Origin: Pararhizobium sp.
Lineage (GTDB): Bacteria > Pseudomonadota > Alphaproteobacteria > Rhizobiales > Rhizobiaceae
Reading direction: 5' to 3'
Length of the DNA stretch: 64,000 bases
Assembly (NCBI GenBank): GCA_017794825.1
Contig: CP051237.1
Span: forward strand, 3,793,501-3,857,500
Shown here piece after piece: positions 18,965-27,136 of the stretch. Below the pieces are notes generated by a model. It was not told the origin of the DNA. It saw only the letters and a list, made by a program, of their open reading frames with translations, and ran no database searches. How positions within the stretch are numbered: position 1 is the first letter of the stretch; each line of letters starts with the position of its first letter. The position numbers and the translations under genes are program-made.

Positions 18965-19698
18965 TCGGAAACTTCCTCCTCGCTCAGGTTGCCGCCGAGA
19001 TACGCATGGCGGATATTCGGGTTGTTTCGGACCTCTTCCGCGGTTCCCTCGAGGAACTTCCGGCCCATTTCAAGCACGATGGCCTTGTCGGAAATCAACA
19101 AGGCGCCGTGCACGTTCTGCTCGACGACCAGCACCGTCACGCCGTCGGCGGCGATGCGCTTGACGAAGTCGAAGACCTCGCCCTGGGTTTTCGGCGCAAG
19201 TCCCAGCGACGGCTCGTCGAGCAGCAGCAGCGACGGTTCCGACAACAGCACCATGGCGGTTTCCAGAACCTGCTGTTCGCCGCCGGACAGATTGCCCGCC
19301 TTCTCCTTTATCTTTCTCGATAGCATGGGAAAGCTTTCCAGCATTGCATCGATACGGTCGCGGTGTTCGTTGCGCGGCAGGGTGTAGCAGCCCATCTTGA
19401 GGTTTTCGGAGACCGTCATGTCGGGGAAGTTGCAACGCCCCTGCGGTACGAAGCCGATGCCCAGTTCGTAGCGTTCCCAGGGCGTCTTGTCCTCGATTTG
19501 CCCTCCGTCAAATATGATGCCGCCGCCGAGATGATCGCACGATCCGTAGATCGCGCGCATCAGCGTCGACTTGCCGGCGCCATTGCCGCCGACGAAAGTC
19601 GTGATGGTGCCCTTTTCGAGGCGAAAGGACACGTCGTGGATGATCGGCTTGCCGGCGTAGCCGGCGGTCAGGCCGGTCAGCTCAAGCAGGTATTCCAA
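18961..19698 (-). CDS. livF: Branched-chain amino acid-type ABC transporter ATPase LivF
   Basis: Second ATPase of the Liv-type importer, 245 aa. Walker A GGNGAGKST is at 37-45, signature LSGGE at 137-141, Walker B LLLLDEP at 157-163, followed by LGLAPK typical of LivF. The start lies inside the end of livG (17-base overlap). The Liv family moves branched-chain amino acids, but also amides, urea and aromatic acids; with hyuAB attached, a cyclic amide or amino-acid-like compound is more likely than leucine. Confidence 0.92.
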   Translation of the reverse strand: MEYLLELTGLTAGYAGKPIIHDVSFRLEKGTITTFVGGNGAGKSTLMRAIYGSCDHLGGGIIFDGGQIEDKTPWERYELGIGFVPQGRCNFPDMTVSENLKMGCYTLPRNEHRDRIDAMLESFPMLSRKIKEKAGNLSGGEQQVLETAMVLLSEPSLLLLDEPSLGLAPKTQGEVFDFVKRIAADGVTVLVVEQNVHGALLISDKAIVLEMGRKFLEGTAEEVRNNPNIRHAYLGGNLSEEEVSE

Positions 19699-20455
19699 GA
19701 TAGGCCTCCAGTACGCGCGCGTCCTGCTGCACGGATTTCGGGTCGCCTTCGGTCATCTTGCTGCCGCCGACGAACACGATGACGCGTTCGCACAGGCGCA
19801 TGACGAATTCGACATTGTGTTCGACGATGATGAAGCTCTCGCCGGCGGCGTGGAGATTGAGGATAACTTCCTCCACCTCGCGTATGCGCGTCGGATTGAC
19901 GCCGGCCACCGGTTCGTCGAGGACCAGCAGTCGCGGTTTCGGCATCAGCCCGGCGGCAAGGGCCACAAGCTTTTTCTGGCCGTAGGACAGAATGCGCGTC
20001 GGCGCATCGTAGTATTTACGCAGGCCGATCATGTCGACCAGCTCGTCGGCGCGCACTATCGCGGCGTCTACCTCGCGGCGCATGCCGGGCAGGCGCAGGA
20101 AGTCAGAGACCCAGCCGGCCGCCTGGAAGGGGCGGGCGGCCTGAAGAAGGTTTTCCCTGAGCGTCATCGCTTCGTAGATGTGCACGGTCTGGAAGGTGCG
20201 GATCAGTCCGGACTTGGCGATTTTCTGCGGCGTCAGGCGGGTGATGTCGCGCCCGTCGAGCTTCACGCGCCCCGCGTTCGGCCGCTGGAAGCCGGAGATG
20301 CAGTCGATGGTGGTGCTCTTCCCCGATCCGTTGGGTCCGATGATGCCGGTGATCGTTTTGTGCGCGACCGAGAAGGACATGTTGTCCACGGCGTGCACGC
20401 CGGCAAAGCTCTTGCGAAGCCCTTCGACTTCGAGAAGTGGAGTTTTGCTGCTCAT
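19682..20455 (-). CDS. livG: Branched-chain amino acid-type ABC transporter ATPase LivG
   Basis: First ATPase of the Liv-type importer. The open frame can be extended upstream to 20527, but the ATG at 20455 (MSSKTPLLEVEGL) is chosen because it overlaps the livM stop as ATGA and yields 257 aa, the normal LivG size. Walker A GPNGSGKST is at 40-48. The signature is degenerate (ILSYGQKKLV), as often seen in LivG, and Walker B is LLVLDEPVAGVNP. The LivG-specific C-terminal extension ends in LEAYLGIPA. Confidence 0.92.
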   Translation of the reverse strand: MSSKTPLLEVEGLRKSFAGVHAVDNMSFSVAHKTITGIIGPNGSGKSTTIDCISGFQRPNAGRVKLDGRDITRLTPQKIAKSGLIRTFQTVHIYEAMTLRENLLQAARPFQAAGWVSDFLRLPGMRREVDAAIVRADELVDMIGLRKYYDAPTRILSYGQKKLVALAAGLMPKPRLLVLDEPVAGVNPTRIREVEEVILNLHAAGESFIIVEHNVEFVMRLCERVIVFVGGSKMTEGDPKSVQQDARVLEAYLGIPA

Positions 20456-21399
20456 TGCCGCAACTCCGAACGCAGGCGTTCTTCGCGTTTCTCCCGGATC
20501 CATCCGGCAAGGCCGTTCGGCGCCCATGTGACGAAGGCGAGCAGCGCCAGACCGTAGAGCACCATGCGCAGATCGACCGAGAAACGCAGGACCTCCGGCA
20601 GGATCGACATGACGGCGCCGGCGACAAGCACGCCGACGAAGCTGCCCCTGCCGCCGACGATGACCATGATGAGGAAGGCCTGCATGAAGAAGAAGTCGAA
20701 GATCAGCGGATCGATGACTCTCTGGTTGAAAGCCAGAATGCCGCCGGCCATGGCCGTGAAGAACGCCGACAGGAAGAAGGCGAGGAGTTTGTAGGCGGTG
20801 GGATTGACGCCCTGCGAGCGGGCAAGGTCTTCGCTCTGGTTGATCGCGCGCATGGTGTCGGCGATCCGCGATGTGAAAAAGAAGTGCAGTAGCACCAAGC
20901 TGATGAGAGCGAAAGCGCCGGCGAGGTAATAGAAGCTGTAAGCGCCGGCGACTTCGTGACCGAAGAAATAGGGCGACGGAATGCCCGGAATGCCCATCGG
21001 TCCGCGCGTCAGAGACACCCAGTCGCGCGCCACCAGGGTGGTGAGCAAGGCGAATATCAGCGTGACGACCACGAAGGAATGCCGATTGAGGCGCAGCGCC
21101 GGAAACCCGACTGCGATCGACAGGACGCCGGCGAACAGGCCAGCGAGCGGCAACGCCAGCCAGAAGCTCAACCCCAGATCCATGACGGCGATCACCGTGA
21201 AATAGCCGCCGATGCCCCAGAAGGCGATATGGGCGAGCGACAGCAACCCGAGAAGACCGTAAATGACGTTCAGGGACATCGCCGCGACGAGATACAGGAA
21301 CATGGTGACGCCGACGCTAAGTATGTAGCTGCTGGATACGACCAATGGCAGCAACGCGGCTACGGCGACGACGATGATTGCAAGCAAAGGCATTATCAT
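20452..21399 (-). CDS. livM: Branched-chain amino acid-type ABC transporter permease LivM
   Basis: Inner-membrane permease, 315 aa, with about nine to ten hydrophobic segments. The LivM hallmark NVIYGLLGLLSLAHIAFWGIG-like segment lies near residues 45-65, and the coupling loop SEDLARSQGVNPTAYKLLAF sits in the second half. A charged tail (REKREERLRSELRQ) closes the protein. The start overlaps livH, the stop overlaps livG. Confidence 0.92.
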   Translation of the reverse strand: MIMPLLAIIVVAVAALLPLVVSSSYILSVGVTMFLYLVAAMSLNVIYGLLGLLSLAHIAFWGIGGYFTVIAVMDLGLSFWLALPLAGLFAGVLSIAVGFPALRLNRHSFVVVTLIFALLTTLVARDWVSLTRGPMGIPGIPSPYFFGHEVAGAYSFYYLAGAFALISLVLLHFFFTSRIADTMRAINQSEDLARSQGVNPTAYKLLAFFLSAFFTAMAGGILAFNQRVIDPLIFDFFFMQAFLIMVIVGGRGSFVGVLVAGAVMSILPEVLRFSVDLRMVLYGLALLAFVTWAPNGLAGWIREKREERLRSELRQ

Positions 21400-22277
21400 C
21401 CAACCCGCACCCCGCCTCGGGAGAACAGACCGCTTGGTTTCAGCAACAGCACAGTGATCATGATGAGAAAGCCAGCGGCCTCCTGCCAGACAACCGGAAA
21501 GAAGCCGCCGATCCAGCTCTCGATTATGCCAAGCGCTATGGCGGCGAACACAGCGCCTTCGATACTGCCCATGCCGCCGATGATGATGATGGCGAACGCC
21601 TTGAACACGAGAAACTGGCCGAGATAGGGCTGAACGAGTTGAACCGGGGCGACCGCGGCGCCGGCAAGGCCACAGAGCGAAGCCGCCAGAATGACTGCAT
21701 TGCGGCCGATCTTGCGCGGCTGCATGCCCACCATCAGGGCGGCGTCGCGGTTTTGCGAGACGGCGCGCATGGCCCGGCCGATCTGGGTGTAATTGAGCAA
21801 TACATACAATGCGGCGAAGGTGACGGCCGACAGGACCGCTGCGGCGATGCGCGTCCAGGCGACGCGGATATCGCCGATGTTGACGCCGGCGTAGCCGAAC
21901 TCTGTATTCACCAGCAGCGGAGTGGCGGTGAAGATGTACTGGATGCCATTGAGAATGACGATCGACAGTCCCATCGTAATCAGGATGCTGCGTTCGAACT
22001 CGCCATGCCCGAGCTTGGACAGGAATATCTCATAGATGAACCAGCCGGCGATGATTGCCGTCAGCACGGCGACGATTGCGCCTGGCATGTAGGCCAGTCC
22101 GAAAGCGGGAAGCGCGAGCGCCATCGCATAGGCGCCGATCAACAGCAATTCGCCATGGGCGAAGTTGACGATGCCGAGGACGCCGAAGAGCAGGGCGAGG
22201 CCGACCGCGATCAAGGCGTAGATCAACCCGATCACAAGACCATTCGCGGTTAATTGTAAAAAGTAGATGTAGTCCAT
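21396..22277 (-). CDS. livH: Branched-chain amino acid-type ABC transporter permease LivH
   Basis: Inner-membrane permease, 293 aa, first gene of the minus-strand unit. The N-terminal segment LTANGLVIGLIYALIAVGLAL and FGVLGIVNFAHGELLLIGAY are characteristic of LivH. The coupling loop reads GRAMRAVSQNRDAALMVGMQ. The binding protein for this transporter is encoded divergently at 22590, across a 312-base AT-rich regulatory region. Confidence 0.93.
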   Translation of the reverse strand: MDYIYFLQLTANGLVIGLIYALIAVGLALLFGVLGIVNFAHGELLLIGAYAMALALPAFGLAYMPGAIVAVLTAIIAGWFIYEIFLSKLGHGEFERSILITMGLSIVILNGIQYIFTATPLLVNTEFGYAGVNIGDIRVAWTRIAAAVLSAVTFAALYVLLNYTQIGRAMRAVSQNRDAALMVGMQPRKIGRNAVILAASLCGLAGAAVAPVQLVQPYLGQFLVFKAFAIIIIGGMGSIEGAVFAAIALGIIESWIGGFFPVVWQEAAGFLIMITVLLLKPSGLFSRGGVRVG

Positions 22278-22589
22278 GTTCTGTTCGCTGACGGCGTTAG
22301 CCAGTTGGAAGAGGTTTGGAGGGCGGGCGTAATGTATCGATTCGAGGATTACTTCACATTTACTTTCGATTTTATCTCAAGAAACACTCAAAGGTTTAAT
22401 GTATTTCTTAAAGTATAGAATACAGCACTTAGATGAAAATAAAGTTTCTATAATCATTGTTTTTCACCTTATGCCTAAAAAACGGGCTTGCTAGCGCTGT
22501 AACTTGTCATATGATGGGCCCCGGTTGGATTTATTGTCAATCGAAAAATTAAATCAACTTCCCTATTCTTGTCCCGATAGGAGGAACAC
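22278..22589. promoter_or_regulatory. AT-rich divergent control region, livHMGF-hyuAB operon / binding-protein gene
   Basis: This 312-base gap is clearly richer in A+T than the coding DNA, especially 22330-22480, as expected for two divergent promoters. A perfect -10-like TATAAT lies at 22449-22454 but lacks a good -35 partner. A weak inverted repeat GTATT-N13-AATAC spans 22401-22423 and could be an IclR site. A strong ribosome-binding site AGGAGG sits just before the ATG at 22590. No small gene is visible. Confidence 0.5.
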
Positions 22590-23726
22590 ATGAAATTACT
22601 GCCTGTTATTCTATCAGTTGCCTCAATCTTGGGCGCGTCAGCGGCCGCCCAGGCCGAAAGCATCGTGATAGGCATCAGTAACCCCTACACCGGCCCGGCG
22701 GCGATCGCTGCCGAGCGGGAAAAATGGGGAATCGACCTCGCCGTAGAGGAAATCAACGAGGCCGGGGGTCTGCTTGGAATGCAGATCGAACTCCTGCCGA
22801 TGGACAACAAGTGCAATCCGTCCGAGGCCGTGAACGTCGCCAACAAGCTTGTCGAGGCGAAGGTCAACGTCATCATCGGCGCGCACTGCAGTTCGGCGAC
22901 GCTGGCGACCATGCCGATCATCGAGAAGGCCGGCATTCCGATGGTCACCGCCGTGTCGACCAGCCCCGCCATCACCGACCAGTCCGGTGTTGGCGGCAAC
23001 AAGTGGGAATTCCGCATCAATCCGTCCGACGCGGCGATGATGAAGACGCTCGCCGGATATCTCGCCAAATCCGGCGACTTCAAGAAGGTCGCAATCCTCG
23101 GTGAGGACACCGATTTCGGACGCGGCGGCGCAGAATCCTTTGCGGCCTTCGCCAAGGAAGCCGGCGTCGAGATCATCTCCACCGATTTTGCGCCTCAGGG
23201 CATGCCCGACTTCACGCCGGTCCTGACCAAGGTGTCGCGCTCGAAACCCGACGCAATCGCTCTCTTCCAGCTTGGCTCCGACCAGCTGACCCTGCTGCGC
23301 AACGCCATGCAGCTCGGTCTGACCATTCCCTACACCGGACGCGCTGAACTTGGCGGTCAGAATGAAGAGCTGATCAGCGCCGGCGGCATGGAAGGATCCG
23401 TCAGCGCCTGGACCTATTCGCCGGAGATCGACACGCCGGAGAACAAGTCCTTCGCCGAAAAGATCAAGGCGAAGCACGAGATCTCGCCGGTGCTGCAGAC
23501 CTGGGCGGGCTACGATTCCGTCAACATCATCGCCCAGGCGATCAAGGAAGCCGGAAGCGCAGAACCGGCCGCCATCCGTGACGCGCTCGAAAAGATCGAG
23601 TTCACCACTGTGATGGGCAAAACCGTCTCCTTCGACGACTACAACCAGGCTGGCGAGGTCGTTGTGATCCTCGGCGTCAAGGACAACAAGGTCGACATTC
23701 TGTCGCTCGAACAGGTCGCGAAATAA
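22590..23726 (+). CDS. Liv-type ABC transporter substrate-binding protein
   Basis: Periplasmic binding protein (Peripla_BP_6, LivK-like), 378 aa. A signal peptide covers residues 1 to about 23 (cleavage after AQA). The mature start IVIGISNPYTGPAAIAA, then the helix GIDLAVEEINEAGGLLGMQIEL and VNVIIGAHCSSATLA are standard for the family. It is the natural partner of the divergent livHMGF genes. Placing the binding protein on its own promoter lets it be made in excess over the membrane parts. The ligand is unknown; the linked hydantoinase genes point to a lactam, hydantoin or related amide. Confidence 0.92.
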   Translation: MKLLPVILSVASILGASAAAQAESIVIGISNPYTGPAAIAAEREKWGIDLAVEEINEAGGLLGMQIELLPMDNKCNPSEAVNVANKLVEAKVNVIIGAHCSSATLATMPIIEKAGIPMVTAVSTSPAITDQSGVGGNKWEFRINPSDAAMMKTLAGYLAKSGDFKKVAILGEDTDFGRGGAESFAAFAKEAGVEIISTDFAPQGMPDFTPVLTKVSRSKPDAIALFQLGSDQLTLLRNAMQLGLTIPYTGRAELGGQNEELISAGGMEGSVSAWTYSPEIDTPENKSFAEKIKAKHEISPVLQTWAGYDSVNIIAQAIKEAGSAEPAAIRDALEKIEFTTVMGKTVSFDDYNQAGEVVVILGVKDNKVDILSLEQVAK

Positions 23727-23735
23727 ATCGAAACG

Positions 23736-23760
23736 GGCGGCGGGGTTCGACCCCGCCGCC
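23736..23760. terminator. Bidirectional hairpin terminator
   Basis: A perfect 10-base-pair inverted repeat GGCGGCGGGG / CCCCGCCGCC with the 5-base loop TTCGA lies between two convergent genes. On the minus strand it is followed by a T-rich stretch (GTTTCGATTTATTT); on the plus strand there is no T run. It probably ends transcription of the cyclase gene and blocks read-through from the binding-protein gene. Confidence 0.7.
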
Positions 23761-23779
23761 AAACCGCCCACCCGGCCTG

Positions 23780-25681
23780 CTACTTCTTCTCCCCCACAAG
23801 CTCATACACCGTTGTCGCATGGGTCATGCCCTTGGCGATCGTGCGGTCGACCATTCTGAATGTGAACGCCTCGCCGGCCTGATCGCGAACGGCCTCGCTC
23901 ACCAGGATGTCGGTGTCGTATTCCTTGTTGAGGCTTTCCAGCCTGGCGGCCAGATTGACCGTGTTTCCAAGCGCCGTGTAGTTCATCCGCTCCGACGAAC
24001 CGAGATTGCCGACGACGGCGACGCCGGTGTTGACGCCGAAACGGGTGCGGAAGCGCGGCAGGCCCTCCGCCTCGAATTGCCTGTTGATGGCTTCGCTCGC
24101 TGTGCGCGCGGCGAGCACTGCGCGGCAGGCGCTCCTGACATGGTCGTCCTGCTGTTCCGGCGCATTCCAGAACACCATGACGGCGTCGCCGATGAATTTG
24201 TCGATTGTGCCGCCCTCGGCGAGAAATGCGTCCGTCAGGGCGCTGAAATAGCGCGACGTCTGGTTCATCAGCACATTCGGGTCCGTGCTTTCAGCGATCG
24301 TCGTGAAGTTTTCGACATCGGTGAAGACGACTGAAATGCCCTGCCGCACGCCGCCAATTTCCGTGGACATTTCGTCCTTCAGCAGCCTTCGCACAAGTTC
24401 CGACGGAACGAAGCGCGAGAACGACCAGATCGCTTTCTGTGCGAGATGTACAGCCTCGCCGAGATTGCGGATTTCCCTGATCACCGAGCCGATCGGCCGG
24501 TCGCGCGGCGTTTGCATCGTCTGCAGCCGGTTGGCCTCGTCGGTGATCGCCAGCAATTGCCTGGATATCCTGCTGGCCGCGAACCAGCTCACCGGCAGGA
24601 AGATCGCGCCGATCGCGCAGGCGACGAGAAAGCCGCGCCATTGCAGCCGCCGGATATCCCCGGCAAAATCCGTTTCTTCGGCGATCAGGACGATATGGGC
24701 GCCTGGAAAATCCGGGATGTGGAGCGGACCGATACGGTAGAGCCAGTAGCTTCCCTTGTCGTCGTGGACGCCGCCGACTTCTTTTTCTTGCTCTTTCGAA
24801 TCCGCGAGCGCGGCCTTCACAAGCCCGTCGTCGAGGTCTGCAATGGTCGGCAGGGTCGCGTTGTCGCCTGTGCTCAGCTTCTTTGCAAGCAGGCTGTTGT
24901 ATTGCGGATGCGCCAACAGCGTTCCGTCGGCCATGTAGGCGACGCTGATGGTGTTTTCGACCTTCGCCTGTTCGGAAACAAAATGGCTGAATTCGACGGT
25001 CTGAATGTCGATGCCGACCACGCCCTCCATGACGCCGTCGAGTTCCGCGCTGACGGTAATCAGGGATTCGCCACTGGCGTAGGAAAGGTAGGGTCGCGAG
25101 ATGGCGGCGGTATGGTGACCTTTTGCGTCGAGATACCAGGGGCGCGTGCGGGCGTCGTACCCGAAGTGGGGTATCGTGATTTCGCTGATCATCTGCATGT
25201 CCGCGTCGAGAAAGCGGCGAAACAGCGGAAGTTGACCGGGGGCGCCGGGAAAGACCTGATTCAGGATATAGACGGCGCTGTCCGGCGTCTGGAACACGTG
25301 TCTTTGCTCCGGCGTCAGTTCGGAGACGCGCAGCAACTGCAGCCAGTAGCCATCGGCGTAGCCAACGTAGACGCTTTCATATCCCTCCGCCTGTTCCAGT
25401 ATCATCCTGAAGAGTTCGATCGCCTGATTGTCGACGCCCGGACGTTCCTGGTCGGCGATCGACGGAATGGCCGACAGGAAATTGACCAGCTTGATCGTGT
25501 TCGCGAGACGCGCGTCGATTCGCGTCGCGACGCGCTCGCTGACAGACGCCATGCTGTCTCCCGCCGAAGTGTGCACGGCGATCGTCAATATCCGATATTG
25601 CAGGCCGATCAGCAGCAGGGCCAGTGTGACGAGGATAACCATCACGAGGGACGTGACGGTCAGGCGAAATGAAAGCATCAT
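23780..25681 (-). CDS. Membrane-bound class III adenylate/guanylate cyclase with Cache sensor
   Basis: Sensor cyclase. The frame is open to a TTG at 25831, but the ATG at 25681 (MMLSFRLTV) is preferred since the first membrane segment begins immediately (residues about 6-30). A periplasmic Cache-type sensor follows (YESVYVGYADGYWLQL, DARTRPWYLDAKG), then a second membrane helix near 350-370 and a short linker. The catalytic domain is about 445-625. Both metal aspartates are present (VFTDVENFT and GDAVMVFW), with IDKFIGD for substrate and the NTVNLAARLE transition-state Asn/Arg. It should make a cyclic nucleotide in response to an extracellular ligand. It is a single-gene unit. Confidence 0.9.
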   Translation of the reverse strand: MMLSFRLTVTSLVMVILVTLALLLIGLQYRILTIAVHTSAGDSMASVSERVATRIDARLANTIKLVNFLSAIPSIADQERPGVDNQAIELFRMILEQAEGYESVYVGYADGYWLQLLRVSELTPEQRHVFQTPDSAVYILNQVFPGAPGQLPLFRRFLDADMQMISEITIPHFGYDARTRPWYLDAKGHHTAAISRPYLSYASGESLITVSAELDGVMEGVVGIDIQTVEFSHFVSEQAKVENTISVAYMADGTLLAHPQYNSLLAKKLSTGDNATLPTIADLDDGLVKAALADSKEQEKEVGGVHDDKGSYWLYRIGPLHIPDFPGAHIVLIAEETDFAGDIRRLQWRGFLVACAIGAIFLPVSWFAASRISRQLLAITDEANRLQTMQTPRDRPIGSVIREIRNLGEAVHLAQKAIWSFSRFVPSELVRRLLKDEMSTEIGGVRQGISVVFTDVENFTTIAESTDPNVLMNQTSRYFSALTDAFLAEGGTIDKFIGDAVMVFWNAPEQQDDHVRSACRAVLAARTASEAINRQFEAEGLPRFRTRFGVNTGVAVVGNLGSSERMNYTALGNTVNLAARLESLNKEYDTDILVSEAVRDQAGEAFTFRMVDRTIAKGMTHATTVYELVGEKK

Positions 25682-25878
25682 GGTTTCGCGGCCTGGAGCT
25701 TCAGCGGGCGCATCGCCCCGGCATTTCTTTTCAACAGGATTCCGTTGTAAGGCATTGCGGTAAATATACCCTTTCAGGCGAAGGCGGGACGCGGCCGGAG
25801 ATTTTGTTTCAAAGACATAATCATCCCGCAATCGCTGTGATACATCCCCGGCGAAACTGAACCGAAAAGGACCGTTTT

Positions 25879-26280
25879 ATGCGCAAGCTACTTTTTGTCG
25901 GAATACTGGCGACCCTGGCCCTTGGCGGCGCATCGCAGGCCGCCGACGGCGGAATCGTCGGAAGCTGGCAGTTTGAATCGATCGGAGGGGCGCAGGATTT
26001 CGATCCGGCGAAAACCAGCCTGGAAGTCACGCCGGAGGAAAACATCTCGATGACGATCGGCTGCAACCGCATGACGTCCATCCCGGCGATCGAGGGCGAC
26101 AATATCGATTTCGGACCGGTGGCGGCGACACGGATGGCCTGTCCGGAGCCGCTCGGCGCGCTCGAGCAGAGGCTGCAGGAGGCGCTGGCGGCGGCGAGCA
26201 ACTTCACCATCGAAGGCGATACGATGCAGTTGCGCGACGACAGCGGCGATCCGGTCGCCGTCCTCGTCAGGACCAAATAG
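25879..26280 (+). CDS. Secreted META-domain (HslJ-like) protein
   Basis: Small exported protein of 133 aa. A signal peptide spans residues 1-22 (cleavage near SQAAD), followed by one META domain (PF03724): GSWQFESIGG, then GCNRMTSIPAIEGDNIDFGPVAATRMACP with the two conserved cysteines of this fold. META/HslJ proteins are linked to stress or motility in other bacteria but lack a defined biochemical role. The gene is alone and is closed by a strong hairpin at 26287-26312. Confidence 0.8.
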   Translation: MRKLLFVGILATLALGGASQAADGGIVGSWQFESIGGAQDFDPAKTSLEVTPEENISMTIGCNRMTSIPAIEGDNIDFGPVAATRMACPEPLGALEQRLQEALAAASNFTIEGDTMQLRDDSGDPVAVLVRTK

Positions 26281-26286
26281 TCTGGA

Positions 26287-26312
26287 ATCGGGCGGCGAAT
26301 GCGCCGCCCGAT
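26287..26312. terminator. Perfect hairpin terminator between convergent genes
   Basis: An 11-base-pair perfect inverted repeat ATCGGGCGGCG / CGCCGCCCGAT with a 4-base loop (AATG) lies between the META-domain gene and ribH, which converge. There is only a short T-rich stretch after it on either strand, so it may act as a bidirectional terminator or transcript-stabilising hairpin. Confidence 0.65.
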
Positions 26313-26319
26313 TACGATT

Positions 26320-26754
26320 TCACGCGGCCCTGGCGTTGCGAATTCTGCCGACGGCAAGCGCGGCTTCCGCCGCTTCACGGCCCTTCAGGACGAAATGCTC
26401 CCGATAGATCCGGGTATGGTGCTCACTCGGCTGATAGTGGTGCGGCGTCAAGGACACCGACAAGACAGGGACGCCGGTTTCCAGACCGGCCTGCATCAGG
26501 CCGTTGACAACCGCCTGCGCCACGAAATCGTGGCGGTAAATCCCGCCATCGACGACGAAGGCGGCTGCGGCGACAGCGCCGTAGCGTCCCGAGCGCGCAA
26601 GGTCGCGCGCAAGCAACGGCATTTCAAAGGCGCCCGGAACATCGAATACGTCGATCTGTTCCGAAGGAATGATTTCCGAAAATCCCACCAGGGCCTGGTC
26701 GACAATGTCCTTGTGCCAGTTCGCCTTGATGAACGCATATCGGGTGTGTGTCAT
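26320..26754 (-). CDS. ribH: 6,7-dimethyl-8-ribityllumazine synthase (RibH2-like)
   Basis: Penultimate enzyme of riboflavin synthesis, joining 5-amino-6-ribitylaminouracil with 3,4-dihydroxy-2-butanone 4-phosphate. The chosen ATG (MTHTRYAFIKANWH) follows an AGGAG site; a longer open frame to 26796 has no such signal. The protein is 144 aa. Substrate-binding segments are FIKANWH near 8-14, VPGAFEMPLLA and VDGGIYRHDFVA. The N-terminal FIKANWHKDIV and YRHDFVA style resemble the rhizobial and Brucella RibH2 (type II) enzymes rather than RibH1. It stands alone behind an FMN riboswitch, away from other rib genes, so it is controlled directly by flavin level. Confidence 0.9.
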   Translation of the reverse strand: MTHTRYAFIKANWHKDIVDQALVGFSEIIPSEQIDVFDVPGAFEMPLLARDLARSGRYGAVAAAAFVVDGGIYRHDFVAQAVVNGLMQAGLETGVPVLSVSLTPHHYQPSEHHTRIYREHFVLKGREAAEAALAVGRIRNARAA

Positions 26755-26829
26755 GGTGATCTCCTTTCGCAACGACACGTCACCCAAGGCGATCACATGC
26801 CGGACGGTCGACGACGCGCGGGACCGGCG

Positions 26830-26978
26830 GCACGTTCTCTTTCATCCGGACTGTAACCGTCGGCTCAGGCGTCTCACCTGATCTGCTGACCCCTTCCTTC
26901 AGGAAAGGCGCTCGCGGGCTCGCGGCTTCCGCCGCATACCGCCGGTGGGGACTTCCACCCCGCCCTGAGAACGCCGGC
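26830..26978 (-). ncRNA. FMN riboswitch (RFN element)
   Basis: The minus strand carries the conserved RFN parts in order: TTCTCAGGGCGGGGTGGAAG at the 5' end (about 26972-26953), then CCCACCGGCGGTATG, variable arms, a CCTTCCTGAAGG-like hairpin region, and at the 3' end AGTCCGGATGAAAGAGAACG (about 26851-26832). The element ends about 75 bases before the ribH start, leaving room for an expression platform that hides the ribosome-binding site or forms a terminator. FMN binding is expected to lower ribH expression. Confidence 0.93.
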
Positions 26979-27007
26979 ATTATTTCTTCGAAATCCGAAT
27001 TGATCAA
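26979..27007 (-). promoter_or_regulatory. Predicted sigma-70 type promoter of the riboswitch-ribH transcript
   Basis: On the minus strand TTGATC (27007-27002) and AATAAT (26984-26979) are separated by exactly 17 bases. Transcription would begin about 7 bases on, near 26972, right at the 5' end of the RFN element. The agreement with the riboswitch boundary makes this promoter convincing. Confidence 0.65.
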
Positions 27008-27012
27008 GCGTA

Positions 27013-27041
27013 TTGACACGGTCCGTTACGTTGCGCTGCAA
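27013..27041 (+). promoter_or_regulatory. Possible ndvB promoter
   Basis: A perfect -35 hexamer TTGACA lies at 27013-27018; the -10 region 17 bases on (CTGCAA, 27036-27041) is poor. It sits only 5 bases from the -35 box of the divergent ribH promoter. A transcript from here would leave a leader of about 90 bases before the ndvB ATG at 27137. Confidence 0.35.
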
Positions 27042-27136
27042 AATGTGTGAGCCAGCGTCGGAACTTCGGCTTATTTCAGGAGTTTAGTCGGTGTTATTGT
27101 GTCTTCTTCTGCTCCGGATATCCGAATGAGTCTTTC

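Noticed and set aside
16871..19387. Plus-strand open frame of 838 codons
   Set aside because: It is antisense to hyuA and livF, which have complete family motifs. Composition (Arg, Gly, His, Asp rich) and lack of any domain mark it as a GC-driven shadow.
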